A program made the translations under genes and the position numbers. A stretch of DNA of 64,000 nucleotides from Cristatella mucedo. Taxonomy: Eukaryota; Bryozoa; Phylactolaemata; Cristatellidae. The notes under the pieces are model-generated. The model did not search any database, was not told where the DNA came from, and saw only the letters and a list, made by a program, of their open reading frames with translations. The stretch is taken from contig WPIO01000048.1 in assembly GCA_009760855.2 (NCBI GenBank), positions 1,471,501 through 1,535,500 of the forward strand, in the 5' to 3' direction. Below are positions 58,485-64,000 of the stretch, piece by piece. The stretch's first letter is position 1. Each line of letters starts with the position of its first letter.

Positions 58485-59241
58485 TCAATCTGTTTAACTT
58501 TTATTTGTAAATGAGATATTTTGGTAATAGTAATGCACAAAAACAAACGTACCCTATTGTAATTTTTGGAATAATAACCAAGTTTAGCCGATATGTTCAG
58601 TTAGGAATAGTAATAATAATATTCCTAAAAAATTGGCGTATTGTCCTAAGAGAGCTCACTCTCTTTGGAGATATTTCATTTTTAGTTTATCATCGATGTA
58701 GGGTCTACGCAGGTCTCAAAGTCTGAGAAGTAACCCTTTTTAGTAAAGTAGCTCTTGTGATCTCTTTGAACTGCACCGACTTTCCCCCAATCCATTTTCC
58801 GATATCCATGGCCCATCCTTGTCTAGTTTCAGTGCTCTAATCTGAATTTCGGAAGCAATATCAACATTATACATCGCACTTCCTGGAAGGAGCCTACATT
58901 AGCGGCGCCTTCTTTCCATTTAAAGGCTAAGGGAGACATTTGCTTTTGCTTTTGCGGGTCCTTTTGACAATGAATATCCTGTTCACCTTCTTTTGAAATA
59001 AAATTTACTTTGCTTTACCGGCTGACTCGGGCACTTCCTTTTCAACAACCCAATCCAAGTATACTTTTTGTTTAGCATACTCCCTTAACTGCTTCCATTT
59101 TTTAGATTCACTTCATGATTATATCGGATAGTATAGTTTGCTTCTCACTAATTTCCCAATGCGTTTGTGCAAGCTTTCGGGGTTGTATATAGCCCTCAAT
59201 AATCAACCAGTGCACCGATTTGTGTTGATACTCACAGGCAG
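58485..59241. other. Last part of the final TMC intron
   Basis: Nothing recognised before the proposed terminal exon. The frame at 58511-58726 has no recognisable domain. Confidence 0.35.
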
Positions 59242-59338
59242 ATGTTTATTTGCCTTTCTTTTGAAGTTAATAATAGACAACAGGAAACTTTGGACAGAGA
59301 TTCATAGGAAGACTGAGCAGCTTACTGCGGGACGCTAG
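59242..59338 (+). CDS. TMC: TMC terminal exon (end of TM10, C-terminal tail)
   Basis: The acceptor is CACAGGCAG|ATG. The first base completes an isoleucine codon with exon h, giving PFL-I-CLFAFLLKLII and then a basic helical tail DNRKLWTEIHRKTEQL, ending at TAG 59336-59338. This resembles the end of TM10 and the K/R-rich helix that follows it in TMCs. A competing acceptor four bases upstream gives a less hydrophobic product. The intron before it would be about 15 kb, so an unseen exon is possible. Confidence 0.5.
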
Positions 59339-60225
59339 CAGAAGTAAAGTATTTCACTTCACAGTCAGAATCGGTTTGATGACGACCAACCAACACAGGC
59401 AGAGATTACAGCTAGTGGTGGTTCTGCTGCTGCCGTCACTAGAGCTGCCGATGGTATAAAGCGTTCAGCTACAGCAACGGGCAGCCCAGGAAGCAGTAAC
59501 TTTCTCATAGCAAGCCACTTTTAAGGGACCAACTTCGCTCTACGCCGTCCTAAACTAGTACCCACTTAAGTGCTCCAGGGTGCGCGGAGAACGACTATGT
59601 TAGTATCGTGGACTGCCTGCTTCCATGTTCGGAAGTAACCATGCAACGCTTATGAATGTCGCCGTACATTGCAGTATATTAAGAGAATTCACAATTACAG
59701 TAGATTGAAAGAATGGACCCGAGAGGGATAGTTACTCTCTCCTGATCTTAACGAAGACACCTGCCTTCACGTCGTTACATGGAAATGAATTGGTATTTCA
59801 CTAGTTCAGATAATGACCAGTAGTGCCTAGAAGTTTGGTTTCTTTGCCCGCCTGTGGCCTAGTTCCAGAACACTTGCTCAATGACATCTCGTTTCCAGCT
59901 AAGTCTAGCATAATCTTTCTAGTCCTCCGGAGCTGCTGCGCTCGTGCTACTCACTTATTTAACTTCTACCTGACCAAGCTAGTCATCTCAATTTCTCTCT
60001 GCTTGTGAGATTTATTTAGCAGTCCCCCGTATATAAGCGCAAAAAAATGATGATAACATTTAAACTAAAAGAATAATTTCCACAGCCCCACAAAGAACTC
60101 TATCTCTGATTAGGCTGTAACGGAAGCCGTCAGGCTTCTGGGGGAGCAAAGGAAAGCTCTCATATTAACGCCTGCTAAGGCCTCGTTGATTTATGGACAA
60201 ATAAAAATGCATGAATGCAATACAA
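59339..60225 (+). other. Possible 3' UTR of the TMC gene
   Basis: The first AATAAA found after the proposed stop is at 60200-60205, which would give a 3' UTR of about 0.9 kb. This rests only on that hexamer and on the terminal exon being correct. Confidence 0.25.
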
Positions 60226-60499
60226 TCTCGGCTAAAAGCAATCACTTCTTAGCCCCGCTGATGGGCAGCTATGCATTTCAATTATTATGAAACTCAATTA
60301 AGTAGGTGTTGATGCTCAGTGAAAACTAAGCTGCCATCTGCATGTGCACATCAACGGACTACGAAGCCAGTTGTGAGTGAGCAGCAGCAGCCTAGGTAGC
60401 CTGGGCGATAGCCATTATGCCGTTAGTGCTTCCTTGTACTTATAGCCCATGTCGCCGAGGGCTCCGAGGGCTCCGAGGGGCCAGCTCCTGTTTCTTGAT

Positions 60500-62830
60500 T
60501 GGTTGAGACTGGGCATCAGCAGCTGCAGGGTTCGACAAATTACTACAATCCACCACTATCCACTGTAATTCGGCTAACGTCGACCGGGAATTGGCTTTTC
60601 CAAATTCAAATTGTTGGCTGATATTGTAGTACACATTCAATTTTATTTACCAACGAATTTGCACGTCACTGTTCGCACTATTCGATGCCTGAGGCCTGTT
60701 ACTACGATCTGCCCTAAGCCACTGCAATCCGTGTTAGTCTCCTTCAAATCCATCACAAATCAGCATGCAAAGCTCCGAAAAGTTTGGAATATCAAATTAA
60801 GTTACATTTACAGTGTACCCAGAAATTGTTGTGCAATTCCGCTCACATGTAAGACTACATTGGCACGGGCCAATACGGCTATCCACCGAAATCCACTGCA
60901 GTCAACTGCGTTCTTCCGCTTAACGACAGAAATACTCTTCTAAAAGCTTCTTTTTTCCGTTTATGCAACAGTAAACTCCGCAAAAATTGCACTTAAAAAA
61001 TTTCACTTGCATTGGCCCGGCCGTTCTCATGCAATGTGCTGCAATCGACTGCAGTAGCTCGGGCCGATACTGCAATCAGCTTCAATCCATGGAATCTACC
61101 GCCAGAAACATAGAAATGGATTGCATCAAGCTCCCCTTTGTATTTGCATATTAAAACTGCAGATTTTGATGAAAACCACACAAAATAAAGAAATTGTGCA
61201 TCCTCGAACTCTGGCAATGCGAGGTAATCGCCCAAAATTACTTGGAAAAATACTGCAATACACTCTTTTTCTCTTCTAATCGTCCCGAAATCGCCATCGC
61301 GAAGCTCTAACTGATACGGCGTATGAGACTAGATTCAGTTCAAAGTGCACCCATAAAGTTTTGCTCCATTTTACTCACACTTTCTCATGTAACCCACTGC
61401 AATTTACTGTAGCGGGCCGCTTCCATAGGCAAACCACCTCAATCCACCGAAATCCGCTGCAATCCGCCGCACAGCGACCAGAGCACGTACGCTAGAAGCT
61501 CTAGTTATGATTGCACGCTGCTTTAATCTTCGTTTATTGTATACTCGCATAATTTTACTACAAATATCTCGGCTATTCTGTAGCAATACATTGCAGTTGA
61601 CTACAATTACCCTGACCAGTACATCAATGAAAGCAACCCGCCCAAAACGACCAGAATGCATACACTTTAAGGTCTAATAGTGATCGCTCGTTGCTCTATT
61701 CTTTTATTATTGTATAACTGCACAATTTAACCACACTCACTTCGACCATTCGGCAGCAATACAATGCAATTGGCTTCAATGGTCCGGGCCAATACCACAG
61801 CATACAGCAATCTGATTCAAAATGCCATGAAATCGGTCTCGCAATGCTTAAATTTTGAATGCATGTGACAAAGTACACTGCTAAAGTCAACCACATCATT
61901 TTAAGCAATTACGCTCGTGCAATTTCAACCAATGCATGGCAACCTACGGCGACGACTGGGCTTGAAGTAGCAATCCACTATAATCCGTGGCAAATCGACC
62001 ACAAATCGGCTGCACGAAGTGCCAAACTGCCATCGCATTTCGCACTTCTTTGTGCTAAAAAGTGAGATCGTAGAGCTTTCAAGCTATTTTGCACGTTAAT
62101 TGTCAACAACGCAAGGCCATTGACAGTGATGGCAGGGCCCAATACCGTAATCAGTGGCGAATCGACGAGAAACTGGGCTGCACAGATCTCCAATTCTCTT
62201 TACATAAGATCTCACTGAGCGAGCACTTACTTTTAAATCCACTCTCACCGTTCAATTTTGAGCAATGCATGGCAATCGTCGGCAATGGCCGAGGAATATA
62301 CGGCAATCCATAACAATTCATTTAAAATCACCGGAAAGTGACTGGGCCAAGATCAAGTTTATCTTACGTGTCACAGCTCAATACGTTTAAAGTGCAATCG
62401 CACCCTTTCAACCAATTGCCCACGAGCAATCGCGAGCCATGAATGGCAGCAGAGGGCAATGGCCAGGGCAAATACCCCAGCTCGCGGCAAATCAACGAGA
62501 AACTGCAGCGTGAATTACCATGCTAAATAACTTTCACTGTGAGCGCACATATTACTAACCGATTGTGTGAGTCAATCTCTTGCAATGAACGGAAATCGAA
62601 GGTAATGGCTTGACAAAGATTCGTCACTCTGTAGTGCTCTGTTACAATTACACCCAAGGTGGTGGAAGACCATCCCGTTGTTTTACTTAGTACAGGGCAC
62701 TGTACTAAAGGTGCAACCACAACATTCCAAGATATCATGAACATACAATCTAGCGCGATGCACGGCAATCGACTGCAATGGTCCTGAAAAATGCTGCAAT
62801 CTGTAAAGCACTATTGCAAATAGATGTAAA
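60500..62830 (+). repeat. Degenerate satellite array, unit about 175 bp
   Basis: A word group resembling GCAATGCATGGCAATCGACTG, then CAATGGyCCGGGCCAATAC and GCAATCCx recurs near 60690, 60850, 61021, 61210, 61390, 61581, 61757, 61931, 62110, 62263, 62434, 62582 and 62757, at steps mostly of 150-190 bp. Between these words, units at about 61515 and 61690 also share CGCTGCTTTAATCTTCGTTT-like text and a TTGTATAxxxGCAxAATTT segment, so whole units are related. Divergence is high. No open frame is credible here. Confidence 0.75.
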
Positions 62831-63301
62831 GTTTCTGGATAGCGCTCTGATGGTACCTTAAAAAGTATTACAGTTACTATTATTATCTCACAAAGTGGAA
62901 ATGTAAGCGTGTACGGGAACTGAGTACTACTCGTAATTTCTCTGCTGACCTTACTGTGCATAATGAACTGAAGTCTTGAGACCACGGGTATGCGTCAAGC
63001 GCGCGTATCAGGTGAGGAAGACCTTGTTAGCTGGAAAAACTCCGCAGCCTGGTGTGGTGAGCACTAAAGTTCCGGTGAGTGCTAAAACATCAACTGTACG
63101 GCGAAACGGTAAATTAATTAGTAAAACACGGGCTCGCACGGATTTTTTTACGTGATGGGGAAAATGAAAGATATTTACTTATAATGCTCTACCTGAGGGC
63201 TGTCTACGAAATTTCCAGGAGTGCGAATTTTCAGTTTGGAGGTCACTGCCTTGCTATTAATGACCTTGTCGGTCGGACAAAGAACAATGTGCTTAAGCCT
63301 C
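62831..63301. other. Intergenic sequence, nothing recognised
   Basis: Unique sequence after the satellite array. Confidence 0.4.
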
Positions 63302-63520
63302 GATAATAATAAGAATAGCTCATTTGCATAGCGTCTGCTGAGAGCTTCATCTCTTCCCAGGCACTTTACGTTTGCTGTGATCGAAGGACCTAAAAGTGAT
63401 ACGAAACCTTAAGGTTGATTCGCTGCTTGACTGAGAGCCAGTGGAGGTTGGTTAACTGGGAAAGCGGTGTGCACTGACTTTAGTAGGCGCATGTCGAAAA
63501 CCGAAATATAGCTGTTCTTG
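63302..63520 (-). mobile_element. LINE A copy, internally deleted
   Basis: AATAATAAG, then the complement of the stem-loop (GAGAGCTTCATCTCTTCCCAGGC) is followed directly by the RT C-terminal region (GGACCTAAAAGTGA). The 3' UTR between them is missing. Confidence 0.7.
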
Positions 63521-64000
63521 ACCCTGAAGCTGGGGTATCCAACAGAATGTCTTGCAAGACGTCCTCTTGGTTTTTCTCTTCCGAGGATGACAGCTTTTTG
63601 TCTTCACTCGTAGGAAAGTTTTTTCACTCTATCTTCCTCACTATCCCTTACCAATTGACAGATTGACCACGTGCGAGTCAGAACTCCTTAATAAAATGGC
63701 GGCGTGCTAAGTCAGCTTGAGTAACACTGATATATACTATTCACTTCTCTTAATAATATCGCCATCTAATGATAATGCAGTGCGCCCTTGCAGTTAAGGT
63801 GGGTTCAGCTCTTGTCTTTGAGCCCTATGAATGATACTTTACGCCACGGCTAGTTATAAAAACTGGTCATCTAAAGTGGCTGCTAAATAGACTTGTCTAC
63901 GCTATGGAAATGATTGGGTTGTCTTAGAAAGTGGGTTCTCTTGGTTGTCATTGTATTGCACTACTATAGGAATATCTGCGTGCATGGGTGCTGCACCTGA
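63521..64000. other. Intergenic sequence, nothing recognised
   Basis: No gene or element is seen up to the window edge. Confidence 0.4.

Overview
This window looks like nuclear DNA of a multicellular animal, probably an invertebrate. Genes are sparse, introns are long, and the sequence is full of 5'-truncated non-LTR retrotransposons of the CR1/L2/Rex type, a tRNA-headed SINE and many microsatellites. No bacterial, viral or organellar gene organisation is visible. The species cannot be named from the sequence.

One host gene is recognisable: a transmembrane channel-like (TMC) family gene on the + strand. Nine exons are proposed between about 8.35 kb and 59.34 kb: 8351-8461, 8570-8766, 19539-19679, 19858-19957, 28385-28491, 33844-34033, 39296-39426, 44160-44300 and 59242-59338 (stop TAG). 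The reading-frame phase is consistent at every junction, for 405 codons in total including the stop. Together they cover roughly TM3 to TM10 of a TMC protein, with the family landmarks (GSGY, CWEN, FDI, CGPY). The 5' exons are not in the window or were not recognised. Introns range from 108 bp to about 15 kb and hold nearly all the transposons.

Transposons: LINE family A is the dominant repeat. Three copies share the same 5' end (around 12597, 24232 and 38131), which defines a full-length element of about 3.6 kb. It has one long ORF (endonuclease, reverse transcriptase, C-terminal domain), a 3' stem-loop and a (TAA/ATT)n tail. The 8999-12597 copy has only one nonsense codon plus a lost start. 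Most copies inside the TMC gene lie antisense to it. LINE family B is a second, related family (50966-52134 and fragments) that ends in (ACATT)n. A SINE (2896-3065, 58333-58484) carries a tail like the family A 3' stem-loop, so it probably borrows that LINE's machinery.

Other repeats: (CT)n, (AT)n, (ATGT)n and compound microsatellites; a perfect decanucleotide array (53134-53273); a degenerate TTTAGGG-like block (53640-54095); 42-bp and about 72-bp minisatellites; and a degenerate satellite with units of about 175 bp (60.5-62.8 kb) just beyond the TMC 3' end. The remaining stretches look like intron or intergenic DNA with no supportable gene.
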